A stretch of DNA of 64,000 bases from Salinicola endophyticus (GTDB lineage Bacteria > Pseudomonadota > Gammaproteobacteria > Pseudomonadales > Halomonadaceae), in NCBI RefSeq assembly GCF_040536835.1, contig NZ_CP159578.1, positions 1,550,001 to 1,614,000 on the forward strand, written 5' to 3'. The notes under the pieces were generated by a model that was not told the DNA's origin, ran no database searches, and was given only the letters and a program-made list of their open reading frames with translations. Positions 29,470-37,996 of the stretch are shown here, piece after piece. Position 1 is the first letter of the stretch. Every line of letters begins with the position of its first letter. The position numbers and the translations under genes were made by a program.

Positions 29470-29949
29470 CTAATCGTCAGCGGCGCTATTGGCCGGCGTC
29501 AGGTCTGGCGTGACGCGTTCGAGACGTGCCGGCTCGCCTTCGCTGTCGTGCACCGGGGTGCCCTGAGCGTCCAACGGTTCGAGTGCCGTGTCGTCCACCG
29601 GCTGGAAGATCCGCGTCTGACCGACCTCGGGCTGGAGCGCGTAGAGCTGGCGGTGGAAGTCGTTAACGTCGCGATGTAGTGACCATTTCCCCCAAGCGGT
29701 GTTGACTCGCTCACCCCCGGGCGCATCGATCCGGATCTCGTGCAGGTAGAATCCCGCCGGGGCGCCGGTGATCGGGTCGCGCTTGAGGATCAGGTCGGTG
29801 TCGACGCCACTGCAGTCCTGGCAGGGCAGGGTGCCGGTGAAGCGCTCGGTCACTTTGACATAATCGACCGCTGTTTGCGGACCGCTGGCGCAGGCACTCA
29901 GCGCCAGGCATCCGACAACCGAGAGACGTTTCAGCTTCGATACTCGCAT
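29470..29949 (-). CDS. NlpE-like outer-membrane lipoprotein
   Basis: The 159-residue protein has a lipoprotein signal with lipobox LSAC (Cys at about residue 18), then the NlpE N-terminal domain signature GTLPCQDCSGVDTDLIL with a CxxC pair. NlpE family lipoproteins sense surface contact and envelope stress or are linked to copper tolerance. The start at 29949 is placed at MRVSKLKR because the signal peptide begins there. The gene lies between two divergent T6SS operons, 253 bases from the minus-strand one and divergent from tssJ. Whether it acts in the T6SS is not known. Confidence 0.75.
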   Translation of the reverse strand: MRVSKLKRLSVVGCLALSACASGPQTAVDYVKVTERFTGTLPCQDCSGVDTDLILKRDPITGAPAGFYLHEIRIDAPGGERVNTAWGKWSLHRDVNDFHRQLYALQPEVGQTRIFQPVDDTALEPLDAQGTPVHDSEGEPARLERVTPDLTPANSAADD

Positions 29950-30242
29950 GTGTCTTGGTCGGCCTTTGTGTAAATTAATGTTAATGGGTAAGCGTTTGTT
30001 AAACTTGTGCCCTATTATAGCGACTAAATCTGTTAAGGTGGTCACTGTCTGAGAGAAGTCTAAGTTTTCTTAGTTCTGCGCCGGTAATCGGCGCAGTGCT
30101 ATATAGGGTCGTTTCCGCTGAACGTTTGAAGCACGCTCTCGCTGAACGTTGCTGCGCGGCCATTGCACGGGTTGAGTTCGGCCTCGGGCAGCGCATTCAA
30201 TGCCCCGGGGATTGCCTAAAAGAAGAATGGAGCGAGAAGTCG
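29950..30242. promoter_or_regulatory. Divergent promoter region between the NlpE-like gene and tssJ
   Basis: The 293-base gap is AT-rich, particularly 29975-30070, with TATTATA at 30013 as a possible -10 element, but no matching -35 at good spacing was found. It must hold promoters for tssJKLM-tagF-tssM2 on plus and for the lipoprotein gene on minus. The TTGTAAGAGAT motif seen near the other T6SS units is absent here. No coding sequence is evident. Confidence 0.45.
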
Positions 30243-30800
30243 ATGAGGGTAACGCTGCGCCGCGTGAGCGCGTTTCTCCTGGTGGGATGGCTGGCGGTGC
30301 TGCTGGCGGGGTGCGGCGTGGCCGATCGGGTCGGCAAGCGCTTCGACGATACCTGGGCCGGCGATCTGTTCGGCAACAGCGAGCGGGTGCGCGTCACTAT
30401 CGACAGCGACAGCGCGCTCAACCCCGACGTCGACGGCGAGCCGCTCTCCGTGGTCGTGCGGATCTATCAGTTGACCGAGCGTGCGCCGTTCGCCACCGCT
30501 TCACCACGCCAGCTGTGGGCCAACGCCCGCGGCGTGCTGGGCAACAGCCTGGTGTCGCAGCGCGAGCTGACGCTGCTCCCCGGTACACAGAAGGTCGATA
30601 CCGCCGCGTTGGACCCCAGCACTCAATTCGTCGGCGTGGCGGCATTCTTCCGCAACACCGTCAGCGACGACTGGCACGTGATCTTCGACGCCAACGAGCT
30701 GCGCAACGATGGCCTCTTGAGCGCCTCCGAAGGGGTCCGCCTGCATCTGGTCGATGACCGGATCGAGGTCGATCGCGGTCATGATCTGCTTGGCGACTGA
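30243..30800 (+). CDS. tssJ: T6SS outer-membrane lipoprotein TssJ
   Basis: The 185-residue lipoprotein has a signal peptide with lipobox LLAGC (Cys at residue 24). The mature part has the transthyretin-like TssJ fold, with LSVVVRIYQLTERAPFATA and QFVGVAAFFRN as conserved strands. It anchors the TssJLM membrane complex to the outer membrane through TssM. The start at 30243 is placed at the signal peptide, with a GGAG-containing purine-rich stretch upstream. It opens the plus-strand membrane-complex operon. Confidence 0.92.
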   Translation: MRVTLRRVSAFLLVGWLAVLLAGCGVADRVGKRFDDTWAGDLFGNSERVRVTIDSDSALNPDVDGEPLSVVVRIYQLTERAPFATASPRQLWANARGVLGNSLVSQRELTLLPGTQKVDTAALDPSTQFVGVAAFFRNTVSDDWHVIFDANELRNDGLLSASEGVRLHLVDDRIEVDRGHDLLGD

Positions 30801-30868
30801 GACCCGCGGCGCCAGCGCTACCTCTCGGCGCCGCGATGACGACAGCAATCAGGGTTCGGGACAGGGAC

Positions 30869-32215
30869 GTGAGTAAACACAATCGCATCATGTGGTCGGA
30901 GGGCATGTTCCTCCTGCCCCAGCATTTTCAGTATCAGGATGAGTTCCACCAGCGTCAGCTGGCCGAGTCACGCCACAGCCAGCATCCGTTCCAGTGGGGC
31001 GTGCAGGCGCTTGAGGTCGACATTGGCGCGCTCGATCAAGGCATGCTGCGCCTGACCCGGCTCAAGCTGGTGTTTCCGGACGGCACCCTGTTCGACGCAC
31101 CGCAGCATGACCCACTGCCGCCGGGGCGCAGTCTCGACGAGCTGGCCCGCAATGGCGAGGTGAAGATCTACGCTGCCCTGCGCACGCTGGAGCCGTGGTC
31201 GCCGAGCTACCTCGACCAGGACGCGGCGCGTCACGGCGGGCGCCGTTTCGTGCAGCGCTTCGAGACCCTGCCCGATCTGAACGAAGGGTCGCTGGAGAAC
31301 GAGCTGGGCACGCTCGAACTCAATGCCACTCTGCTGATGGAGGGTGACAGCCTGGATGGCTTCACCCACTGCCCGATCGCGCTGCTCAAGCGCAATGCCG
31401 CTGGCGGCTTCAGTCTCGACAGCGAGCAGTTCATGCCCCCGGCGCTGCATCTCGATGCGGTGTCGCTGCCGCTGGAGATCGCCAACCGCTTGATCGGCAT
31501 GCTGCAGGCGCGCAGCGAGGCGCTCTCCGGACGCCGGCGCGAGCGCGCGGATCAGGTCGCCGAGTTCGGCTCCAGCGATGTCACCCTGTTCTGGCTGCTC
31601 TACACCATCAATCGCGCCTATCCGCAGCTGGCGCATATGCTGAACCATCCGCGGCTGCACCCGGAGACGCTCTATCGCTTCCTCGCCGAGCTGGCGGCCG
31701 GCCTGATGACCTTCTCGATGTCGCACCGGCTGGCCGACATCCCCGAGTACGACCACCGCGACCCGGCGCCGGCGCTGCTGGGTCTGGAAAAGGTGGTGCG
31801 CGAGCTGCTCGAGATCGTGGTGCCCAACCAGTACATCCCGATTCCGCTCGAACAGACGCGCCCCTCCTACTACGTGGGGCGGCTCAACGATGCGCGCCTC
31901 AAGGAAGCGGACTTCTATATCTGCGTTCACGCCGACATGCCCGGCTCCCAGATCCTCGAACTGGTGCCGCGGGCGTTCAAGGTGGGCTCGCCGGAGGATA
32001 TCGAGGTGGTGGTCAACACCGCCATGCCCGGCGGCACCCTGACTCATGCCGCGCGCCTGCCCAGCGCCATTCCGGTGCGCCTGGACAACCACTACTTCGC
32101 CCTCGAGCCCCACGGCGCGGTGTATGAGCGGATGATGGAAGCCCAGGCGATCGCCTTCTACGTACCCAGCGGATTCAAGAACCTCAGTATCGAATTGATG
32201 GCGGTGATGAAATGA
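30869..32215 (+). CDS. tssK: T6SS baseplate-to-membrane connector TssK
   Basis: The 448-residue trimeric baseplate protein links the baseplate to TssL and TssM. With the GTG start at 30869 it begins SKHNRIMWSEGMFLLPQHFQ after Met, the standard TssK N-terminus; an in-frame ATG at 30836 would add 11 unsupported residues. Other family segments are LLYTINRAYPQLAHMLNHPR and LEIVVPNQYIPIPLEQTRPS. Its stop overlaps the tssL ATG by four bases. Confidence 0.94.
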   Translation: MSKHNRIMWSEGMFLLPQHFQYQDEFHQRQLAESRHSQHPFQWGVQALEVDIGALDQGMLRLTRLKLVFPDGTLFDAPQHDPLPPGRSLDELARNGEVKIYAALRTLEPWSPSYLDQDAARHGGRRFVQRFETLPDLNEGSLENELGTLELNATLLMEGDSLDGFTHCPIALLKRNAAGGFSLDSEQFMPPALHLDAVSLPLEIANRLIGMLQARSEALSGRRRERADQVAEFGSSDVTLFWLLYTINRAYPQLAHMLNHPRLHPETLYRFLAELAAGLMTFSMSHRLADIPEYDHRDPAPALLGLEKVVRELLEIVVPNQYIPIPLEQTRPSYYVGRLNDARLKEADFYICVHADMPGSQILELVPRAFKVGSPEDIEVVVNTAMPGGTLTHAARLPSAIPVRLDNHYFALEPHGAVYERMMEAQAIAFYVPSGFKNLSIELMAVMK

Positions 32216-32925
32216 CCGAAGCCCTTGCTCACCCTTCCGATATCGCCGAGCCGCGCACGCTCAAGACGCTGTCGCGCGACTTCATCTCCATGGTGCTGAT
32301 GGTGCGTCGTGGCCAGCAGGCCGAGAGCGTCGAGCGCTTCCTCGAGCGGGTGGACCAGTGGCTGCGCGAGTTCGAGGAGAAGGCGCGGGCCGAGAACTAC
32401 AGCGCCGAAGCGGTGAAGGATGCCCAGTACGCGCTGTGTGCCTTCCTCGACGAGAGCGTGCTCAAGGGTGGTGTGGGCAATATCCGCGAGCACGTCGAGC
32501 TGCATCCGTTTCAGTACCGCTACTTCGGTGTGCATCTGGCGGGGGAGGGCTTCTACGACCGTCTCGACAGCCTGCGCAGCGACGTGCGTGGCAACCTGGA
32601 CGTGCTCGAGGTCTATCACCTCTGTCTGGCGCTGGGGTTCGAGGGCAAGTACAGCCTCGAGAACCGCGATCAGCTGCGCTATATCGCCAATACCCTGGGC
32701 CAGGACATCGCGCGCTACCGCAAGCGTGAGATCGACGGTCGCGAGAGCTGGAAGCTGCCGGATCAGGTCGGCCAGCTGCTGCGCTACGAGATCCCGCTGT
32801 GGGTCTACCTGCTGATCATCGTGGTGGTCTGCCTGCTGGTCTATGGTGGCCTGCGCTGGTGGCTGGGCAGTGAGACCGACGCGCTGATCGAGCAGATTCG
32901 TCAGCTGTTCGATAGCCAGGGTTGA
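32212..32925 (+). CDS. tssL: T6SS inner-membrane protein TssL (DotU-like), short form
   Basis: The 237-residue protein has the cytoplasmic DotU/TssL domain (AQYALCAFLDESVLKGGV, GEGFYDRLDSL) and one C-terminal membrane helix (about residues 196-218, WVYLLIIVVVCLLVYGGL). It has no C-terminal OmpA-like domain, so it does not bind peptidoglycan itself. A peptidoglycan-binding domain is instead found on a second TssM-like protein in the same operon. It overlaps tssK by four bases and tssM starts 15 bases after its stop. Confidence 0.95.
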   Translation: MTEALAHPSDIAEPRTLKTLSRDFISMVLMVRRGQQAESVERFLERVDQWLREFEEKARAENYSAEAVKDAQYALCAFLDESVLKGGVGNIREHVELHPFQYRYFGVHLAGEGFYDRLDSLRSDVRGNLDVLEVYHLCLALGFEGKYSLENRDQLRYIANTLGQDIARYRKREIDGRESWKLPDQVGQLLRYEIPLWVYLLIIVVVCLLVYGGLRWWLGSETDALIEQIRQLFDSQG

Positions 32926-32939
32926 GGGGCGAGGTGACC

Positions 32940-35900
32940 ATGCGTTTTCTGCGATTCCTGCGCTCGCTCAAAGGCTTCTGGCCGCTCTCGATCGTACTCT
33001 GGCTGCTGGGGCTGGCACTTTGCGTGCTGCTACTGCCGCTGGTGACCCAGGAGCGCGAGCTCATCTTCATCGCCATGGCGCTGGTCACCGCGCTTTGGCT
33101 GCTGGTCGTGGTGATGCGGCAGTACCACCGCATCCGCGCCGAGCGCAACATCGAGAATCTGGTCGAGCTCGAGGTGCACCGCGAGGCCGCCGAGAGCGAG
33201 CCCGGCGACTATCAGGTGCTGAGCGAGCGGCTCAAACACGCCATGGCGATGCAGCGAGCGGCGCGCTCGGTGGATGGTGGCAAGGCCTCGCTCTACGAGC
33301 TGCCGTGGTATCTGGTGGTGGGCATGGCGGCCTCGGGCAAGACCTCGCTGCTGACCCGCTCTTCGCTCTCGGCGACCATGGCCGGGGGCAGCAATCTCTC
33401 CGCGGTGAGCGGCACCCAGCACTGCGACTGGTACTTCAGCCGCGAGGCGGTGATGATCGACACCGCCGGCCGCTACCTGGTCGAGGATCGGCCGGCGAGC
33501 GAGTTCGCCGACTTCCTCAAGACCCTGCGCAAGCAGCGGCGCAAGCCGGCGATCAACGGCCTGGTGCTGGTGGTCAGCCTGCCCGAGCTGCTCCAACAGT
33601 CGCGTCAGGATGCCCACGCGCTGGCCGAGCAGCTGGTCAGCCGGGTGAGCGAGTACCGCGCCTGCCTGGGGATCAATCCGCCGGTCTATCTGTTCTTCAG
33701 CAAGGCGGACCTGCTGCCCGGCTTCACCCGTACCTTCGAAGCGCTCGATGCCACTGAGCGCCAGCAGCCCTGGGGCCTGACCTTTTCGCTCGACGAGCTG
33801 CGTCGCCAGGGCGTGACCCGGGCCTTCCAGCAGCGCTTTCCGGGGCTGGTGGCCACGCTGCGCGCGCGGGTCGACGCCCGCGTGGTGGAAGAGGGCAGCG
33901 ATGCCGACAGCGAGCTGCTGCGCTTCCCCGACTACTTCGCCGAGCTCTATGGCGTGCTCAGCGACTTCCTCGAACAGTTCGATGCCCAGCAGAACGCCGA
34001 GCGCGCACCGATCCTGCGCGGTCTCTACTTCACCAGCGCGCTGCAGAGCGGCCCCGCGCTGCCGGCGCTGATCGACGAGCAGACCCGCGACGCCTTCGCC
34101 CTGGCGCCGACGTCGGCGACCGCAGCGGCGCCGCGCAACGGTGAGCGTAGCTACTTCATCACCGATACCTTCCGCCGTGTGGTCTTCCCCGACCGCAACC
34201 TGAGCCTCTACTACTCCCAGCGCGGTGACCGCCGCTCGCTGCCGCCGTTCATGATCGGCGCGGTCGGTGCACTCGGGGTGGCGGCCATTGCCGCCCAGGG
34301 CTGGTCGGCCTACAACAACAAGCAGTGGCTCGAGCATATCCGCGAGCGCATCGCGCCTCTCGGCACGGATGCCAGCCTCCAGCCGGACCAGCGCCGGGCG
34401 CTGCGCGACGATTTAGAGCAGCAGTTGACAGCGATCGAGCGTCACCGCGAGACCGGCGTGCCGCTGCGTCTCGACCTGGGCCTGTATCAGGGCGATGCGC
34501 TGCGCGCGCCGCTGAAGGAGGCCTGGGCCACGCTGTTCACGCGTGACGTGCTGACGCCGCTCTCCTGGCGTCTGGCACGACAGCTGCGTTCGCTGGCCGC
34601 CTTCGGTGATCCGGCCGACGGTATCGATACCGGTAACGGGGAAGGCGGAACGGCCGCCGACGCGACGGCGCAGGCAGGTACGCAGGCGAATGCCGCCGGC
34701 GCGGCGCGGGACCAGGGCCGCCAGATCGGCGAAGACGCCATGGCGCGCATGCGCGAGCGTTCGACCTCGCGGCCGACCCTGGGCAGCGTGCCCACCAGCG
34801 CCTCCGAGATCGGCAGCCGTGCGCGCAGTGAGCTGCGTTCGCGTACCACCGACAGCGCCCGTGATGCCTGGTATTCGGCCCGCAGCAGCGCCGAAACCTC
34901 GCTGGAAGAGGGGCTGCGTGATCGTACCAGCCAACTGGGCAGCGCCGTGGGCAATGCCGATGGCGACGAGTCCACGCTCACGCTGTCCGGTGAGCAGGGC
35001 CCCTCGCTCTCCGAGGAGATGCTGACCAAGCTCTCTCAGGCGGATGTCGAGCAGCTGATCGAGAGCTACTCCTCGCTCAAGCTCTATCTGATTCTGACCG
35101 ACCCGGACGCCCATGCGGATCAGGGCGACTTCGTCGCCTCCGCGCTGCCGCGACTGTGGGCCGACTACGTGGCGCGCCGCGGGCTGGAGACGTCCCGCGA
35201 CAGCATCATGGACAACGCCGCGCTCTACGTGCACTACCTGCAGGAGGGCAAGGCGCCGGCGCTCAAGCGCGATGACAAGCTGGTCGCCGACAGCCGCGAC
35301 CGGCTCAACGCCTTCCTGATCGATTCGAGCCTGGTCGACCGCGAATACCTGCGCTACCAGCTGGAGGTGGAGCAGCGCTTCGAACCGCTGACGCTGTCGC
35401 GCATGGCCCCCGACATGGAAGGCCGGCTGTTCTACTCCAGCCGCGCGGTACCGGCCTTCTATACCCGCGAGGTGTGGAACCAGTACCTGCGTCCGGCGAT
35501 CATCGAGACCGTCTCTGGCGATCTCCAGCGGGAATCGGACTGGGTGCTCGACGACGAGAACGTCGACGATGCGGTGCAGTCGAAGGCGCGCTTCGTCAGC
35601 CAGCTGATGGCGCGCTACAAGCGTGACTACGCGATCGCCTGGGAGCGCTTCCTCGACAACACCCACGTCGCCGACTTCGAGACCCTGGATCAGGCCAGCG
35701 TGCGTCTGTCCCAGCTCAGCGACCTGCAGGGCTCGCCGCTGCGCCAGGTGCTGGAAGCGGTCAAGGACAACACCACCTGGGACGACCCCAAGGCGCAGAC
35801 CGAGGACGAGGCCAGCGGCAAGGCCAAGGACCAGAGCTTCTGGGGCCGAGTGATGAGCGTGTTCAACGGCGCGGGTGGCGCCGCGGCGGTGGATATCAAT

Positions 35901-36935
35901 ACGCTGCCGCGACTCAACGACGGCCTGCTGACTCAGCACTTCCGCCCGGTGACGCGACTGCTGGCGGCGGACGATGCCACCGGCAGCGACAACTCGGTGC
36001 TCAACCAGTACCTGCTCGATCTGCGCCAGCTCAAGGTGCGGGTGGACAACGTGCGCAGCGCCCAGGACGTGGGCCGCAGCAGCAAGTCGCTGATCATGGC
36101 GACGCTCTCCGGCCAGCCGACTGAGATCAACACCCTGCGCAACTTCGTCGCCTCACGCGTGGATACCTCGCGCACGCCGTTGATCCGCGCGCTCGAACCG
36201 CTGTTCCGTGAGCCGGTCGAGGACACCTGGAAGGCGCTCAACGCCCCGGCACGCCAGCAGCTCAACGCCGCCTGGGACGACAAGATCGTCACGCCGTGGG
36301 ACCAGATGGTCGCCGGCCGCTATCCGGTCAGCGACTCGGTCAACGAAGCCTCGGTGCGCGACATGGAGTACTTCATCGATCCCGACAAGGGGGTGATGTC
36401 GCAGTTCCGCAAGGAAGAGATCGGCGACCTGGCCGGCTCCGGCAGCGGCCAGCGCTCGACGATGGTCGACCCGCGCATGCTCTCGAGCATCGACGATGCC
36501 ACCGCCCTCGGCCGGGTCATCGACAGCCTGTCGGACCTGCAGAACGGCTTCGAGCTGCAGATCAACCCCACTGCGGGGCTGACCGACATCATTCTGACCA
36601 TCGACGGCCAGCGGCTGCACTACCGCAACAATACCCAGTCGTGGGAGCGGCTGACCTGGCCGGGCAACGGCGAGGCCTTTGGCGCGCGCCTGGATATCGT
36701 CAACCGCAATGGCCAGCGCCATACGGTGTTCGACTATCCCAACCGCTGGGGCTTCCTGCGCATGATCGAGAGTGCCCGGATCACCCCGATCGACAAGGCG
36801 CGCCAGCGCTTCAGCTGGAACACCTACATGGGCACGGTCAGCTTCGACGTACGCAACTTCGGTGGGGTGAAGATCTCCGACCTACAGCGGATCAAGTCGC
36901 TGCGCATTCCGCAGCTCGGCGGGGCTGGACAGTGA
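32940..36935 (+). CDS. tssM: T6SS inner-membrane protein TssM (IcmF-like), full length
   Basis: The 1331-residue protein forms the trans-envelope channel with TssL and TssJ. It has two N-terminal membrane helices (about residues 15-34 and 41-60), a cytoplasmic NTPase-like domain with Walker A GMAASGKT (128-135) and DTAGRYLVED, a third membrane helix near residues 437-457, and a large periplasmic part ending in the beta-rich TssJ-binding region. The periplasmic stretch of about residues 555-690 is a low-complexity Ala/Thr/Ser/Arg-rich insertion. The ATG at 32940 has GAGG upstream and fits the family N-terminus. Confidence 0.94.
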   Translation: MRFLRFLRSLKGFWPLSIVLWLLGLALCVLLLPLVTQERELIFIAMALVTALWLLVVVMRQYHRIRAERNIENLVELEVHREAAESEPGDYQVLSERLKHAMAMQRAARSVDGGKASLYELPWYLVVGMAASGKTSLLTRSSLSATMAGGSNLSAVSGTQHCDWYFSREAVMIDTAGRYLVEDRPASEFADFLKTLRKQRRKPAINGLVLVVSLPELLQQSRQDAHALAEQLVSRVSEYRACLGINPPVYLFFSKADLLPGFTRTFEALDATERQQPWGLTFSLDELRRQGVTRAFQQRFPGLVATLRARVDARVVEEGSDADSELLRFPDYFAELYGVLSDFLEQFDAQQNAERAPILRGLYFTSALQSGPALPALIDEQTRDAFALAPTSATAAAPRNGERSYFITDTFRRVVFPDRNLSLYYSQRGDRRSLPPFMIGAVGALGVAAIAAQGWSAYNNKQWLEHIRERIAPLGTDASLQPDQRRALRDDLEQQLTAIERHRETGVPLRLDLGLYQGDALRAPLKEAWATLFTRDVLTPLSWRLARQLRSLAAFGDPADGIDTGNGEGGTAADATAQAGTQANAAGAARDQGRQIGEDAMARMRERSTSRPTLGSVPTSASEIGSRARSELRSRTTDSARDAWYSARSSAETSLEEGLRDRTSQLGSAVGNADGDESTLTLSGEQGPSLSEEMLTKLSQADVEQLIESYSSLKLYLILTDPDAHADQGDFVASALPRLWADYVARRGLETSRDSIMDNAALYVHYLQEGKAPALKRDDKLVADSRDRLNAFLIDSSLVDREYLRYQLEVEQRFEPLTLSRMAPDMEGRLFYSSRAVPAFYTREVWNQYLRPAIIETVSGDLQRESDWVLDDENVDDAVQSKARFVSQLMARYKRDYAIAWERFLDNTHVADFETLDQASVRLSQLSDLQGSPLRQVLEAVKDNTTWDDPKAQTEDEASGKAKDQSFWGRVMSVFNGAGGAAAVDINTLPRLNDGLLTQHFRPVTRLLAADDATGSDNSVLNQYLLDLRQLKVRVDNVRSAQDVGRSSKSLIMATLSGQPTEINTLRNFVASRVDTSRTPLIRALEPLFREPVEDTWKALNAPARQQLNAAWDDKIVTPWDQMVAGRYPVSDSVNEASVRDMEYFIDPDKGVMSQFRKEEIGDLAGSGSGQRSTMVDPRMLSSIDDATALGRVIDSLSDLQNGFELQINPTAGLTDIILTIDGQRLHYRNNTQSWERLTWPGNGEAFGARLDIVNRNGQRHTVFDYPNRWGFLRMIESARITPIDKARQRFSWNTYMGTVSFDVRNFGGVKISDLQRIKSLRIPQLGGAGQ

Positions 36936-37051
36936 GCCTGCAGCCGCCGAGGCCGGCAGGCCGGGGCTCGGCGGTACGGGCCGGCGGGGCGCGGCAGCGG
37001 CCGGGCAAGACATGGAACAGGGCATGAGCGGGTAATGAAGAGGGTGTCGGC

Positions 37052-37969
37052 ATGATCGGCTGCTTTGGCAAGATTCCCACGCAGGCCGACTTCGTAGGCG
37101 TGAACGCCACCGGAGCAGTGATCCAGGAGCTCGACCAGTGGTTACAGAGTGCGCTGTTGCAGTTTCTCGACCACGACGACTGGCAGCGTCGCTTCGATGC
37201 GCTGCCGGTGTGCTTCTTCAACTATCACGCGCGCAACGGCAGCGATGTCACCGGGGCCATGATCAGCTCGGCAGACGCCTCCGGGCGGCGCTATCCGTTC
37301 TTCGTCTTCCAGACGCTGAAGGCGGAAGGGCGCCCCGCGGTGCTGCCCTGCATCAACACCCTGGGCGAAATCTTCGCCGCCCAGGCACGGACGATCCTCA
37401 CCGACTCCGTGCATGGCGCGTCGCCGATCGACCCGGTGGCGGCGATCGGCGAGCTGCGCCAGCTCAACGATCAGGACATCGCGCTGTATCAGCGCATCCA
37501 TCAGCGCTTTTTGCTCGACTACAGCTTCGCCGACGTGGCCAAGGCGCTGGAGTGGGGCTGGCCGGAGTTCGTCAGCGGCGGCTGCCTGCATCGCCTGCAC
37601 TATGCGCTGATGCGCTGGCGCGCCGGCAGTACCCAGGCCGTGATGCTGCCGCTACCAGCGGAGCGCGGGCTCAAGCGCCCGGTCGCCGATCTCTGGCAGC
37701 AGTGGCTGGGGGCTGCCTGCCCCGGCGGCACGCCGGTGATGAGCCTGCTGGTCGACGACTTCATGCGCCCGCGGCTGTTGCTGATGCCGGTCTGGCAGAG
37801 CGCGGAACAGTTCTTCGAGGTGCTCTCGAACCCGGACGACAGGCGTCTGTGCATCGACGTGCTGTCGCCCTTTGCGGACGACGAGCCGCATCCCGGTACC
37901 TTGCCGCTCCCGGATACCCGGTTGAGTCTGGCCGATTTCATGGCGCAATTTCCGTGCGACGCACGGTAG
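37052..37969 (+). CDS. tagF: T6SS accessory protein TagF (ImpM-like)
   Basis: The 305-residue protein starts MIGCFGKIPTQADFVGVNAT and has DQWLQSALLQFL and RYPFFVFQTL, the TagF/ImpM signature. TagF represses T6SS activity post-translationally in P. aeruginosa, where it works against the kinase PpkA and forkhead protein Fha. No ppkA, pppA or fha gene is present in this island. The C-terminal half (about residues 160-305) goes beyond the core domain. It lies between tssM and the TssM-OmpA fusion on one apparent transcript. Confidence 0.9.
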   Translation: MIGCFGKIPTQADFVGVNATGAVIQELDQWLQSALLQFLDHDDWQRRFDALPVCFFNYHARNGSDVTGAMISSADASGRRYPFFVFQTLKAEGRPAVLPCINTLGEIFAAQARTILTDSVHGASPIDPVAAIGELRQLNDQDIALYQRIHQRFLLDYSFADVAKALEWGWPEFVSGGCLHRLHYALMRWRAGSTQAVMLPLPAERGLKRPVADLWQQWLGAACPGGTPVMSLLVDDFMRPRLLLMPVWQSAEQFFEVLSNPDDRRLCIDVLSPFADDEPHPGTLPLPDTRLSLADFMAQFPCDAR

Positions 37970-37996
37970 ACACCCGAGCATGAGCAGATCGCATCG

